A stretch of 64,000 nt of DNA. Origin: Leucobacter muris (GTDB lineage Bacteria; Actinomycetota; Actinomycetes; Actinomycetales; Microbacteriaceae). Made by a program: the position numbers and the translations under genes. The notes beneath the pieces are model-generated. The model was not told where the DNA came from and searched no databases. It saw only the letters and a program-made list of their open reading frames with translations. Location: NCBI RefSeq assembly GCF_004028235.1, contig NZ_CP035037.1:1240001-1304000 (forward strand), written 5' to 3'. Shown one piece after another: positions 55,881-64,000 of the stretch (within the stretch, counting starts at the first letter, position 1; each line of letters begins with the position of its first letter).

Positions 55881-55983
55881 CGTCGCTCCGCTACGCCTGC
55901 GGTCGCTCCGTTACGCCTGCGCGTCCCTCCGCTACGCCTGCGCGTCTCTCCGCTACGCCTGTGCGTCCCTCCGCTACGCCTGC
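55881..55983. repeat. Five 20-21-bp tandem repeats over the pepP stop codon
   Basis: Units start at 55881, 55901, 55921, 55942 and 55963, with consensus GCGTCCCTCCGCTACGCCTG plus C. On the minus strand each unit contains GCAGGCGTAG, the last codons and TAG stop of the aminopeptidase gene. The real stop is in the last unit (55974-55976). The repeats thus copy the gene end with its stop codon several times downstream. Confidence 0.88.
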
Positions 55984-57392
55984 GCGTCGCGGATCCAGGC
56001 CTCCACCTCGTCTGCCGTGCGAGGGATGCCGGCCGACAGGTTGATGCAGCCGTCGTCGGTCACCACGATGTCGTCCTCGATGCGCACGCCGATGCCGCGC
56101 AGCTCCTCGGGCACGGTCAGGTCGTCGGGCTGAAAGTACAGACCCGGCTCGATCGTGAACACCATGCCGGGCTCGAGCACCCCGTCAAGGTACATCTCGC
56201 GGCGGGCCTGTGCGCAGTCGTGCACGTCGAGGCCCAGGTGGTGGCTGGTGCCGTGCACCATGTAGCGGCGGTGGTAGGCCGTGCCGTCGTCTTCGGGCAG
56301 CAGCCCCCACTCGCGGGTGCGTCGCTCGATCACGGCCATCGCCGCGTCGTGCACGTCGCCGAAGCGGATGCCCGGCCGCACGATCGCGCGGGCCGCGTCG
56401 GCGGCCTCGAGCACGGCCTCGTACACGCGTCGCTGCACCGCCGAGAACGCGCCGGAGACCGGCACGGTGCGGGTGATGTCGGCCGTGTAGAGGCTGTCGA
56501 GCTCGACGCCCGCGTCGAGCAGCAGCAGGTCGCCGTCGAGCACCGGGCCGTCGTTGCGGATCCAGTGCAGGGTGCAGGCGTGCGGGCCGGAGGCGGCGAT
56601 CGTCTCGTAGCCGACGGTGTTGCCGTCGAGGCGGGCTCGCTGGTTGAAGACGCCCTCCACGATCCGTTCGCCGCGGGCGTGCGCGCTCGCCTGCGGCAGC
56701 GCCGCGAGCACATCCTCGAAGCCTCGGGCGGTGGCGTCGACGGCGGCCTGCATCTCGGCGAGCTCGAACCCGTCCTTGACGAGTCGCAGCTCGGAGGCGG
56801 CTCGGGCGAGGTTCTCGTCGTCGCCTGTTCCGGCGCCGTCGGCCTCGACCGCGCCGTGGCCGACCACCCGGTCGCGCTCGTCCGCGGCGAACTCGGCGAT
56901 CGGGGCGGTGCGGATCCCGAGCGCGCCGGCGACCTGCGCGAGCGAGGGGCGCGCCCCGATCCAGAACTCCCCGATCTCGGGGTTGGCGAAGAACTCGTCG
57001 CTGTCGCGGCCCGCGCGCTCTCGGAAGTAGAGGGTCGCCTCGTGCGCGTCGCCGGCCGGGTCGAGCACGAGGATCGAGCCGGGCTCGCTCTCGGCGCCCC
57101 ACCCCGTGAGGTGCGCGAAGGCGCTGTGGGCGCGGAAGGGGTAGAAGGTGTCGTTCGAGCGCTGCTTCATCGCGCCCGCGTGGATCACGAGGCGCTCGCC
57201 GGGGAAGAGCGCGCCGAGCGCGGCCCGCCGCCGCGCCGCGTACGGGGCGACGGGCCAGGCAGCCGGGATCGTCTCGGGGCGGTCGGCCCAGTGCGACGAG
57301 ATGTAGTCGAGGAAGGCGCCGGTCTGCGGCGTGGTGCTGCGGTTGCTGTGGTCGATCTCCACCTCGTGGGTGGTCTGCGCGCTCTCGGTCAT
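55974..57392 (-). CDS. pepP: M24B Xaa-Pro aminopeptidase
   Basis: 472 residues from ATG 57392. An N-terminal creatinase-like domain is followed by the pita-bread metalloprotease domain with the five metal ligands: Asp in LLLLDAGVE, Asp in TADITRT, His in HGTSHHLGLDVHD, Glu in TIEPGLY and Glu in RIEDDIVV. It removes N-terminal residues before proline in the cytosol. Its stop codon sits in the tandem repeat array. It is convergent with the oxidoreductase gene. Confidence 0.92.
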   Translation of the reverse strand: MTESAQTTHEVEIDHSNRSTTPQTGAFLDYISSHWADRPETIPAAWPVAPYAARRRAALGALFPGERLVIHAGAMKQRSNDTFYPFRAHSAFAHLTGWGAESEPGSILVLDPAGDAHEATLYFRERAGRDSDEFFANPEIGEFWIGARPSLAQVAGALGIRTAPIAEFAADERDRVVGHGAVEADGAGTGDDENLARAASELRLVKDGFELAEMQAAVDATARGFEDVLAALPQASAHARGERIVEGVFNQRARLDGNTVGYETIAASGPHACTLHWIRNDGPVLDGDLLLLDAGVELDSLYTADITRTVPVSGAFSAVQRRVYEAVLEAADAARAIVRPGIRFGDVHDAAMAVIERRTREWGLLPEDDGTAYHRRYMVHGTSHHLGLDVHDCAQARREMYLDGVLEPGMVFTIEPGLYFQPDDLTVPEELRGIGVRIEDDIVVTDDGCINLSAGIPRTADEVEAWIRDAQA

Positions 57393-57597
57393 CCTCCCAT
57401 CCTCTCACTCCCCGCCGAGCGGTCGATGGGGGCCGAGCCGTACCGGGCCGCGTCCAGGGGCGCGGCCCCGAGCGCGGGTGCGACCCCGCCGAGGGGTCGA
57501 GAAGTGTCGAGGATCCCGGGCTTCTCAGCACGTTTCGGCCACTCGCGAGCCCCTCACCCCGGTCCGTGGCCCGTTGCTGACCTCATAGGATGGAGCA

Positions 57598-58449
57598 ATG
57601 GCCGGATCCGGGACGCAGCAGGGCTTCGACCTGCACACGCACTCGGTGTTCTCCGACGGCACGACGAGGCCCTCCGACATCGCGCGCGAGGCGGCCGGGA
57701 TCGGGCTCGCGGGCTTCGCGCTCACCGACCACGACACGATCGACGGGTGGGGCGAAGCCCGTGACGCCGCCCGCGACGCCGGCGTCGACTTCCTCCCCGG
57801 CATCGAGATCACGACGAAGCACGCCGGCCGCTCGCGGCACCTGCTCGGCTACGGCATCGACCCGGCCGCGGGCGAGCTGTTCGCCGCCCTCGCCGAGGTG
57901 CGCAGTTCGCGGCTCGGGCGCGCGCAGGAGATGGTGCGGCGGCTCTCGGCCGCCTACGCGATCACCTGGGAATCCGTGGTGGGCGAAGAAGACGCGCGCA
58001 CCGTGGGCCGCCCCCACATCGCCGACGCGCTCGTCGCCGCGGGTTACTTCGCCGACCGCAGCACGGCGTTCGCCGAGATCCTGCACCCCGGCTCTCCCTA
58101 CTACCTGGGCACCTACGCCATCGAGACCGTCGAGGCGATCCGGCTCGTGCGCGCAGCCGGGGGAGCGGCCGCACTCGCCCACCCGGCGGCCTTCCGGCAG
58201 CGCACCCCGACCACCGCGCGCGAGCTGCGCGAGCTCGCCGCCGCGGGGCTCTGGGGTGTCGAGCTCGACCACCCCGAGAACCGGGCCGACTGGCTGCCCC
58301 CGCTCGCCGAGGCCGCCGCCGAGCTGGGGCTCGCGGTGACCGGTTCGAGCGACTACCACGGCGTCGGCAAACCGAACCTGCTGGGCGAGCGCGCGACCGA
58401 TCCGGCGCTCGTGGAACGCCTGCGCGAGCGGCTCGTGACACCGCGCTGA
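57598..58449 (+). CDS. PHP-domain phosphoesterase
   Basis: 283 residues from ATG 57598. Metal-site motifs of the PHP family: DLHTHSVFSDG, LTDHDTIDGW, PGIEIT, GRPHIADAL, ALAHPAAF and GSSDYHG. It resembles RNase AM/YciV-like 5'-nucleotidases and histidinol-phosphatase-type enzymes that remove phosphate from nucleotides or pAp. The exact substrate is not determined. It ends at a perfect bidirectional hairpin. Confidence 0.88.
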   Translation: MAGSGTQQGFDLHTHSVFSDGTTRPSDIAREAAGIGLAGFALTDHDTIDGWGEARDAARDAGVDFLPGIEITTKHAGRSRHLLGYGIDPAAGELFAALAEVRSSRLGRAQEMVRRLSAAYAITWESVVGEEDARTVGRPHIADALVAAGYFADRSTAFAEILHPGSPYYLGTYAIETVEAIRLVRAAGGAAALAHPAAFRQRTPTTARELRELAAAGLWGVELDHPENRADWLPPLAEAAAELGLAVTGSSDYHGVGKPNLLGERATDPALVERLRERLVTPR

Positions 58450-58450
58450 T

Positions 58451-58484
58451 CCGGGCCCGCGCCGCATGCGCGGCGCGGGCCCGG
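58451..58484. terminator. 15-bp perfect hairpin between convergent genes
   Basis: CCGGGCCCGCGCCGC (58451-58465) pairs exactly with 58470-58484 with loop ATGC, starting 1 bp after the PHP gene and ending 5 bp before the helicase stop. It can end both transcripts. Confidence 0.78.
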
Positions 58485-58489
58485 CGTGG

Positions 58490-60007
58490 CTACTCCGCGG
58501 AGGCCGCGCCGGCCTCGGCCGAACCCGCTCCCGCGGCGCCGGCGTCGTTCTGCGATCCGCCGCGGCGACGGCGACGGCGACGGCGCGGCGACGATCCCTC
58601 GCCGCCGTCCTGCAGCAGCGGGGCGCCGGGCTCGCCGCCGCCCTCCTGATCGTGGCCGTGCTGCTCGTGGCCGTGGGCCTCGTGGCGGCCCGGGCCCTTG
58701 GGGTTCGCGCTGCGGGTGCGGCGCCGGTTGCGGGAGCGGCCCTCGCCGCGTTCCTCCCGCGACCCGCCCTCGTCGCCCGACCTCGGGCCGCCGGCCCGAG
58801 GAGCGCGCTCCTTCACCGGCGTGGCCTTGAGTCGGCCCTTCGAGCCCTCGGGGATGTTCAGATCGGCGAAGAGATGCGGCGACGACGAGTAGGTCTCGAC
58901 GGGCTCGGGCACGCCGAACTCGAGCGCCTTGTCGATGAGCGCCCACTTGTGCAGGTCGTCCCAGTCGACGAAGGTGACGGCGATGCCGGTGCGGCCCGCG
59001 CGGCCCGTGCGCCCCACGCGGTGCAGGTAGGTCTTCTCGTCGTCGGGCACGGTGTGGTTGATCACGTGCGTGACATCGTCGACGTCGATGCCGCGCGCCG
59101 CCACGTCGGTCGCGATGAGGATGTCCTTCTTGCCGGCCTTGAACCCGGCCATCGCGCGCTCGCGCTGATCCTGGTTCAGGTCGCCGTGCACGGCCGCGGT
59201 GTTGAAGCCGCGGTCGTTCAGCTCCTCCTGCAGCTTCGCCGCCGCGCGCTTCGTGCGCATGAAGATCACGGTCTTGCCGCGGCCCTCGGCCTGCAGGATG
59301 CGGCCGATCACCTCGTCCTTGTCGAGCGAGTGCGCGCGGTAGATGATGTGCTCGATGTTCGCCTGCGCGGCGCCCTCGTCGGGATCGGTGGCGCGGATGT
59401 GGATGGGCTCCGACATGAAGCGGCGCGCGAGCGTGACGATCGTGCCCGGCATGGTCGCCGAGAACAGCATCGTGTGGCGGGTGGCCGGGGTCTTCGAGAA
59501 CAGCTTCTCGATGTCGGCGAGGAAGCCGAGGTCGAGCATCTTGTCGGCCTCGTCGAGCACCATCTCGCGCACGTTGCCGAGGTTCAGCACCCGCTGGCTC
59601 GCGAGGTCGAGCAGGCGGCCCGGCGTGCCCACGACGATCTGCGCGCCGGCCTTCAGCTGCTCGATCTGGCCCTCGTACGCCTTGCCGCCGTAGATCGGCA
59701 CGACCGTCGCGGCGCGGTTCTTGGCGGCGAGCTCGAGATCCTCGTACACCTGCACCGCGAGCTCGCGGGTGGGCACCACGATGAGCGCCTGCACACCCGG
59801 CTCGGGGTTCTCGCCGATGCGCTGCAGCAGGGGCAGGCCGAAGCCGAAGGTCTTGCCGGTGCCGGTCTTCGCCTGGCCGATGATGTCCTGGCCGGTGAGG
59901 GCCAGGGGGATCGTCTGCTCCTGGATGGGGAAGGCCTCGGTGATGCCCTTGTCGGTGAGCGCGTCGACCATGTCCTGGTCGACGCCGAGTTCGCGGAAAG
60001 TTGTCAC
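58490..60007 (-). CDS. DEAD-box RNA helicase
   Basis: I chose GTG 60007 (VTTFRELGVDQDMVDALT), with AGGA 6 nt upstream, giving 505 residues. Q motif (10-33), Walker A AKTGTGKT (46-53), DEAD (152-155), SAT (183-185), IATDVAARGID and HRVGRTGR are all present. The C-terminal 120 residues are disordered and basic (RRRRRRRRGG), with a His/Gly-rich piece, as in cold-shock or ribosome-assembly helicases. It is monocistronic and convergent with the PHP gene. Confidence 0.92.
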   Translation of the reverse strand: MTTFRELGVDQDMVDALTDKGITEAFPIQEQTIPLALTGQDIIGQAKTGTGKTFGFGLPLLQRIGENPEPGVQALIVVPTRELAVQVYEDLELAAKNRAATVVPIYGGKAYEGQIEQLKAGAQIVVGTPGRLLDLASQRVLNLGNVREMVLDEADKMLDLGFLADIEKLFSKTPATRHTMLFSATMPGTIVTLARRFMSEPIHIRATDPDEGAAQANIEHIIYRAHSLDKDEVIGRILQAEGRGKTVIFMRTKRAAAKLQEELNDRGFNTAAVHGDLNQDQRERAMAGFKAGKKDILIATDVAARGIDVDDVTHVINHTVPDDEKTYLHRVGRTGRAGRTGIAVTFVDWDDLHKWALIDKALEFGVPEPVETYSSSPHLFADLNIPEGSKGRLKATPVKERAPRAGGPRSGDEGGSREERGEGRSRNRRRTRSANPKGPGRHEAHGHEQHGHDQEGGGEPGAPLLQDGGEGSSPRRRRRRRRGGSQNDAGAAGAGSAEAGAASAE

Positions 60008-60148
60008 GTTGCGTCCTGTTCGTATGGTGCGGTGCTGCGCGCACAATCACGAAGGCGCAGCGGTCGGCGCTCCTGCGTCGCCGACGATGAATACATTTCG
60101 AGCACAGTCTATTCCAGCGAGGCGCCGGGTCGGCGGTAAGCTGACAGG

Positions 60149-60868
60149 GTGTTCGAGTGGATCCGTGGGCTGCGAAAGAAGAGCGCCCCAGCGCGCAAGC
60201 TGCGTTCGCGCGGCGACGCCGTCGACACCGAGCGCGTCGAGCTGTCGGAGTTCGCCCCCGGCATCATGCCGTTCCTCGGCCTCACCTCCTACCTGCAGCT
60301 CGAGCTCTACCAAGGCGCGACCCGCGCCGTCTCCGGCGCCCCGACCCTCGAAGCCAAGGACGTGCTCGCCCGCGTGGCCGGCCAGACGCTGTCGAAGCAC
60401 CAGCGGCTCACCGCCGAGATCCGCAGGCGCGGAGAAGAACCGCACGTGGTGATGACGCCGTTCGCGCACGTGATCGAGCAGTACGTCGAGCGCATCGACG
60501 CCGCCGACTGGCACCAGCACGTGCTCTCCCTGTACCTCGTGGGCGGGCTCTTCGACGACTTCTTCGCGAGCCTCGCCGGCGGGCTGCGCGACGGGTACCG
60601 CGGCGACGCCATCGCGATCCTGCACGACGACACCGGCCGCGCCGAGCTCAAAGAGCTGCTGCAGGCGGCCCTCGTCACTGATGAGGGGCTGTCGAGCTGG
60701 CTCGCGCTGTGGGGCCGCCGCCTCGTGGGCGATACGCTGCTCGTCTCGCGAGCCGTGCTGGCTCTCAGCGAGGGCCGACCGTTCGTCGAGAGCGAGGTCG
60801 AGCCCGTCTTCACCGAGCTCATCGCCGACCACATCCGCCGCATGGACGGTCTGGGCCTGACCGCATGA
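60149..60868 (+). CDS. Ferritin-like fold protein
   Basis: 239 residues from GTG 60149. The body is a long four-helix pattern with spaced carboxylates and histidines (QTLSKHQRLTAEIRRRGEEP, HVIEQYVERIDAADWHQHV), as in the tRNA hydroxylase MiaE-like and related ferritin-like families of actinobacteria. The ligand pattern is not certain enough to assign an activity. Its stop overlaps the rlmC-like start (ATGA), so the two are coupled. Confidence 0.8.
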   Translation: MFEWIRGLRKKSAPARKLRSRGDAVDTERVELSEFAPGIMPFLGLTSYLQLELYQGATRAVSGAPTLEAKDVLARVAGQTLSKHQRLTAEIRRRGEEPHVVMTPFAHVIEQYVERIDAADWHQHVLSLYLVGGLFDDFFASLAGGLRDGYRGDAIAILHDDTGRAELKELLQAALVTDEGLSSWLALWGRRLVGDTLLVSRAVLALSEGRPFVESEVEPVFTELIADHIRRMDGLGLTA

Positions 60869-62076
60869 GCGCAGCCCGGCCCGGGCCCGTCGAGCGGCCC
60901 CGCGGCCGCGCTCGGCTTCCGCTCGCGAGCGGCGCGAACCCGATCTGCGACTACTTCGAGGCGGGACGCTGCCGTTCGTGCGCGCTGATCGAGACCCCGT
61001 ACGAGCAGCAGCTGCGCGACAAGGAGGCCCGCTGCCGAGAGCTGCTGCCCGGGGTGCCCGAACGCGCGTGGCTGCCGCCCGTGCCGGGCGGGGTGCGCGA
61101 GTTCCGCAACAAGGCGAAGCTGGTGGTGGGCGGAAGACCGGGGCGGGTGACCCTCGGCATCCTCGGCCCCGACGGCGCGGGCGTGGATCTGCGCGACTGC
61201 CTGATCCAGCAGCCCACGATACGCGCGGCGATCCCGAGCCTCGCTCGCTTCATCGAGCAGAGCGGGCTGCCTCCGTACGACGTGCCGAAGCGGCGCGGCG
61301 AGCTCAAGTTCGTGCACGTCACGGCCTCTCCCGACGGCGAGCTGATGCTGCGCTTCGTGGTGCGCAGCGAGCGGGCGCTCGACGTGCTGCGCACCCGCCT
61401 GCCGCAGCTGCGGCGCGCGATCCCGGCCGCGGCCGTCGTGTCGGTGAATCTGCTGCCCGAGCACAAGGCCGTGCTCGAGGGCGAGCGCGAGGTGCCGCTG
61501 CTCGGCTCGTCGCTCGCGATGGACACCGGCGCGGGCCTCGCCCTGCACCTGCGGCCGCAGAGCTTCTTCCAGACGAACACGAGCGTGGCGCGCGCCCTGT
61601 ACGCGCAGGCCGCGGAGTGGATCGAGCGGGCGGATCCGGCGTCGCTCTGGGATCTCTACTGCGGCGTCGGCGGCTTCGCGCTGCACTCGGCGGGCGCGGG
61701 ATCGGCCCGCCGCGTGCTCGGGATCGAGATCAGCGAGGAGGCGGTGCGTTCGGCCAGGCGCAGCGCTCGCGAGGCGGGGATCGACGCGCGGTTCGAGGCG
61801 GGGGACGCGACGGCGTTCGCTCTCGGAGCCTCTCGGGAGGACCTGCCGGAGGCGGTGATCGTGAACCCTCCGCGGCGCGGCATCGGCGCCGAGCTCGCCG
61901 GCTGGCTCGAGGGGGCCGCGGGGATCCGGCACGTCGTCTACTCCAGCTGCAACCCCGAGAGCCTCGCCCGGGATCTCGCCGCGATGCCGTCGTTCGCGGC
62001 GCGCGAGGCGCGCGTCTTCGACATGTTCCCGCACACGCGGCACATGGAGGCAGCGGTGCTGCTGGAACGTCGCTGA
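60865..62076 (+). CDS. rlmC: RlmC-type 23S rRNA (uracil-C5) methyltransferase
   Basis: 403 residues from ATG 60865. The N-terminal Cys28-x7-Cys36-x2-Cys39 cluster (ICDYFEAGRCRSCAL) plus Cys near 109 fits the 4Fe-4S site of RlmC. The methyltransferase core has LWDLYCGVGGFALHSA (SAM), NPPRRGIG and the catalytic YSSCNPESLARDL, and ends HMEAAVLLERR. RlmC methylates U747 in E. coli 23S rRNA. It is coupled to the ferritin-like gene. Confidence 0.9.
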   Translation: MSAARPGPVERPRGRARLPLASGANPICDYFEAGRCRSCALIETPYEQQLRDKEARCRELLPGVPERAWLPPVPGGVREFRNKAKLVVGGRPGRVTLGILGPDGAGVDLRDCLIQQPTIRAAIPSLARFIEQSGLPPYDVPKRRGELKFVHVTASPDGELMLRFVVRSERALDVLRTRLPQLRRAIPAAAVVSVNLLPEHKAVLEGEREVPLLGSSLAMDTGAGLALHLRPQSFFQTNTSVARALYAQAAEWIERADPASLWDLYCGVGGFALHSAGAGSARRVLGIEISEEAVRSARRSAREAGIDARFEAGDATAFALGASREDLPEAVIVNPPRRGIGAELAGWLEGAAGIRHVVYSSCNPESLARDLAAMPSFAAREARVFDMFPHTRHMEAAVLLERR

Positions 62077-62096
62077 AGCGCGCCGGCCGTCGATAT

Positions 62097-62154
62097 GGGA
62101 TCTGCCGAAGATATGGTCGATCCGCCCGGATACGGCATATCTTCGGCAGAACCC
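62097..62154. repeat. 15-bp-stem hairpin repeat with nested loop pairing
   Basis: TCTGCCGAAGATATG (62101-62115) pairs exactly with 62136-62150, extended by GGG/CCC across one mismatch (62097-62154). The 20-nt loop contains ATCC/GGAT. It lies between rlmC and coaBC, which have the same orientation. Confidence 0.8.
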
Positions 62155-62210
62155 TTACCCTGCGCCGGGACTCGGGGCATGGCCGGACAAGGGCATGGCA
62201 GGATGTCACT

Positions 62211-63626
62211 ATGAACATCGTGCTCGGGGTGACCGGCGGCATCGCCGCCTACAAGGCCGTTGCGCTCGCGCGACTGCTCGTCGAGGCGGGCCACGAGGTG
62301 CACGTGGTGCCGACCGATGATGCGCTGCGCTTCGTGGGCACGCCCACCTGGGAGGCGATCAGCCGTCACCCCGTGACCGCGTCGGTGCACGATGACGTCC
62401 CCGAGGTGCGCCACGTCGCGCTCGGGCAGCGCGCCGATCTCGTGGTCGTGGCTCCTGCCACTGCGAACACGCTCGCCCGCATGACCGCGGGCCTCGCCGA
62501 CGACCTGCTCGGCACGACACTCCTCGCCACGCGTGCGCCCGTGCTCGTCGCACCCGCCATGCACACCGAGATGTGGCAGCACCCGGCCACGCAGGACAAC
62601 GTGGCGATCCTGCGGTCGCGAGGCGTGCACTTCACGGGCCCCGAGAGCGGGCGGCTCACGGGCGACGACAGCGGCCCGGGCCGTATGAGCGAGCCGGAGC
62701 GGATCGCCGAGGCGGTCGAGCACCTGCTTTCGGGCGGCGGAGATGCCGCGACCCACGGCGATTCCGAACCCGGTGCGACGCCCGAGGCCTCGGGGGAGCA
62801 GCCGTCGGCGCCGATCCCCGGTGCAGCCGCCGCGCCAGAGCCCGCTGAGGCCGCTCCTGAGCCTGCTGCCGGGCCCGGGCCTGCTGCCGAATCCGCTGCG
62901 CCCGGCGACCTCGACGGGCTCCGCGTGCTCGTCACCGCCGGCGGCACGCGCGAGCCGATCGACCCGGTGCGCTATCTCGGCAACCGCTCCAGCGGCCGGC
63001 AGGGCGTCGCGATCGCCGCGGCCGCCGCGGATCGCGGGGCGAAGGTGGTGCTGCTCGCCGCCAACATCGACGAGTCGGTACTCGCCGAGGTGCGGGATCG
63101 CGCGGGCGTGCGGGTCGTGCCCGTCGGCACGACGGCGGAGCTCGAGGCGGCGGCGAACGGGGCGTCGTCCGGGGCCGAGGCGGTCATCATGGCGGCGGCC
63201 GTCGCCGACTACCGTGTCGCGAACGTGGCGGATCAGAAGCTGCGGAAGGAGGACTCGCCCGGCGAGGCTCCCGTGCTCGAACTCGTCGAGAACCCCGACG
63301 TGCTCGTCGGACTCGTGCAGGGGCGCCGGGAGGGGCAGGTGATCGTGGGCTTCGCCGCCGAGACCGTGGCGGGCGGAGTCGAGGGCGAGGGCCTCGACGC
63401 GGCCGCGGCGCGCTCCGAGCTGCTGGAGCGCGGTCGGCGCAAGCTCGCCCGCAAGGGCGCCGATCTGCTGGCCGTCAACGCGGTGGGGTGGAACGCGGGT
63501 TTCGAGACCGACGACAACAGCCTGCTGGTGCTCGACGCCGACGGGCACCTCGCCTGCGAAGCGCACGGCAGCAAGCGCGACGTGGCCGAGCGCCTGCTCG
63601 ACGCCGTGCGCGACGAACTGCGATAG
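62211..63626 (+). CDS. coaBC: Bifunctional CoaBC (phosphopantothenoylcysteine synthetase/decarboxylase)
   Basis: 471 residues from ATG 62211. The CoaC flavoprotein half (1-175) has LGVTGGIAAYKAVALAR, VAPATANTLARMTAGLADDL and PAMHTEMWQHPATQDN. An unusually long Pro/Ala/Gly/Glu-rich linker (about 178-235) is followed by CoaB (236-471), with TAGGTREPIDPVRYLGNRSS, MAAAVADYR and LLAVNAVGW. It makes 4'-phosphopantetheine precursor for coenzyme A. The linker is longer than in most homologues. Confidence 0.93.
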   Translation: MNIVLGVTGGIAAYKAVALARLLVEAGHEVHVVPTDDALRFVGTPTWEAISRHPVTASVHDDVPEVRHVALGQRADLVVVAPATANTLARMTAGLADDLLGTTLLATRAPVLVAPAMHTEMWQHPATQDNVAILRSRGVHFTGPESGRLTGDDSGPGRMSEPERIAEAVEHLLSGGGDAATHGDSEPGATPEASGEQPSAPIPGAAAAPEPAEAAPEPAAGPGPAAESAAPGDLDGLRVLVTAGGTREPIDPVRYLGNRSSGRQGVAIAAAAADRGAKVVLLAANIDESVLAEVRDRAGVRVVPVGTTAELEAAANGASSGAEAVIMAAAVADYRVANVADQKLRKEDSPGEAPVLELVENPDVLVGLVQGRREGQVIVGFAAETVAGGVEGEGLDAAAARSELLERGRRKLARKGADLLAVNAVGWNAGFETDDNSLLVLDADGHLACEAHGSKRDVAERLLDAVRDELR

Positions 63627-63656
63627 CGCGCGCCGGTACTGTGCAGCGCCCGGTGC

Positions 63657-64000
63657 CTACTGCTCGGCGGGCTCCCGCGCGCTCGTCGCCTCGAGCGGCG
63701 CCTCGGCTGCGCGCCCTTCGCGATTCTTGACGAGCAGGAGGGCGACGAGGGCGAGAGCGATGTAGACGAAGTCGAACAAGCCGGCGACCGAGAGCAGACC
63801 CTGCGACGTCGACCCGGTCGACGAGTGCGTGTCGATGCCGCCGGTCGCGAGCATGGTGGTCGGATCGGTCGCCGCGTGGAGCAGGATCGCCCAGAAGATC
63901 CGGCCGGTGACGCGCAGCGAGAGGTACATCATCGCGCCGAAGCCGAACGTGTAGGCGACGGTGACCAGCACCGTCTGCGTTGTTTGACCGCCGAGTGCGT
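63657..64000 (-). CDS. CPBP-family intramembrane metalloprotease, C-terminal part
   Basis: The frame is open through the right edge and stops at 63657, giving about 114 residues. Helices cover TVLVTVAYTFGFGAMMYLSL, GRIFWAILLHAATDPTTML and LFDFVYIALALVALLLV. LHAATDP fits the third conserved CPBP/Abi motif (catalytic His/Asn region); the Glu motif lies outside the window. Such proteins are membrane-embedded proteases or immunity factors. The 14-residue basic-acidic tail ends in EPAEQ. Confidence 0.72.
   Translation of the reverse strand, partial: ALGGQTTQTVLVTVAYTFGFGAMMYLSLRVTGRIFWAILLHAATDPTTMLATGGIDTHSSTGSTSQGLLSVAGLFDFVYIALALVALLLVKNREGRAAEAPLEATSAREPAEQ

Noticed and set aside
55881..55983. 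The 21-bp repeats as a CRISPR array
   Set aside because: Units are contiguous without spacers and too short.

Overview
The window is GC-rich (about 70 percent by eye) actinobacterial DNA, most like Microbacteriaceae and in style close to Leucobacter. Supporting signs are a WhiB1-type Fe-S regulator, a SigR/RsrA-type sigma/anti-sigma pair, a DUF3097 protein, a prenyl diphosphate synthase, frequent GTG starts and ATGA or GTGA overlaps. Genus is an inference. No rRNA, tRNA or CRISPR was found.

1-3.5 kb is the integrase end of a prophage or integrative element. A Rha-type regulator, a tiny membrane peptide and a Cro-like HTH protein run leftward. A repressor, an ImmA-type protease and a tyrosine integrase run rightward. 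3.4-5.0 kb is a junction zone: an orphan C-terminal reading frame, then an AbiEi/DUF559-like gene bracketed by two 76-bp palindromic repeats.

5-25.4 kb is mostly housekeeping: hrpA, an aldo/keto reductase, mdh, argG, whiB, bcp, aroA-rsgA (overlapping), sigR-rsrA (overlapping), a tyrosine phosphatase, an alpha/beta hydrolase, a ureohydrolase-family protein, DUF3097, an MFS exporter and an acyl-CoA hydratase/hydrolase. 25.4-29.2 kb holds a VOC protein, an orphan DNA methyltransferase, simple-sequence DNA, a MocR regulator that has lost its PLP lysine, and DUF488.

29.3-35.5 kb looks like one regulated nitrogen-compound module: agmatinase-type ureohydrolase, nitrilase-family amidase, APC permease, and an idsA-lacI operon. 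Five 18-bp palindromes with the same core lie in its three promoter regions. 35.5-37.2 kb has a DtxR/MntR-type regulator and two SMR transporter genes behind a guanidine-III riboswitch.

37.2-49.6 kb carries a lipoprotein, a divergent S-adenosylhomocysteine-hydrolase-like protein next to an amino-purine-deaminase-like amidohydrolase, a complete polar amino-acid ABC transporter, a DHA2 exporter, a LysR gene broken by an amber codon, and a PLP decarboxylase. 49.4-58.5 kb holds a MacB/FtsX-type ABC exporter divergent from a two-component system, YchJ, a carotenoid-desaturase-like oxidoreductase, an M24 aminopeptidase and a PHP phosphoesterase. 58.5-64 kb holds a DEAD-box helicase, a ferritin-like protein, an RlmC-type methyltransferase, coaBC and the C-terminus of a CPBP protease.

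The most distinctive features are the guanidine-III riboswitch, the LacI-type regulon, a set of long-stem intergenic hairpins with 17-22 nt loops, and the SAHH-like/deaminase gene pair.
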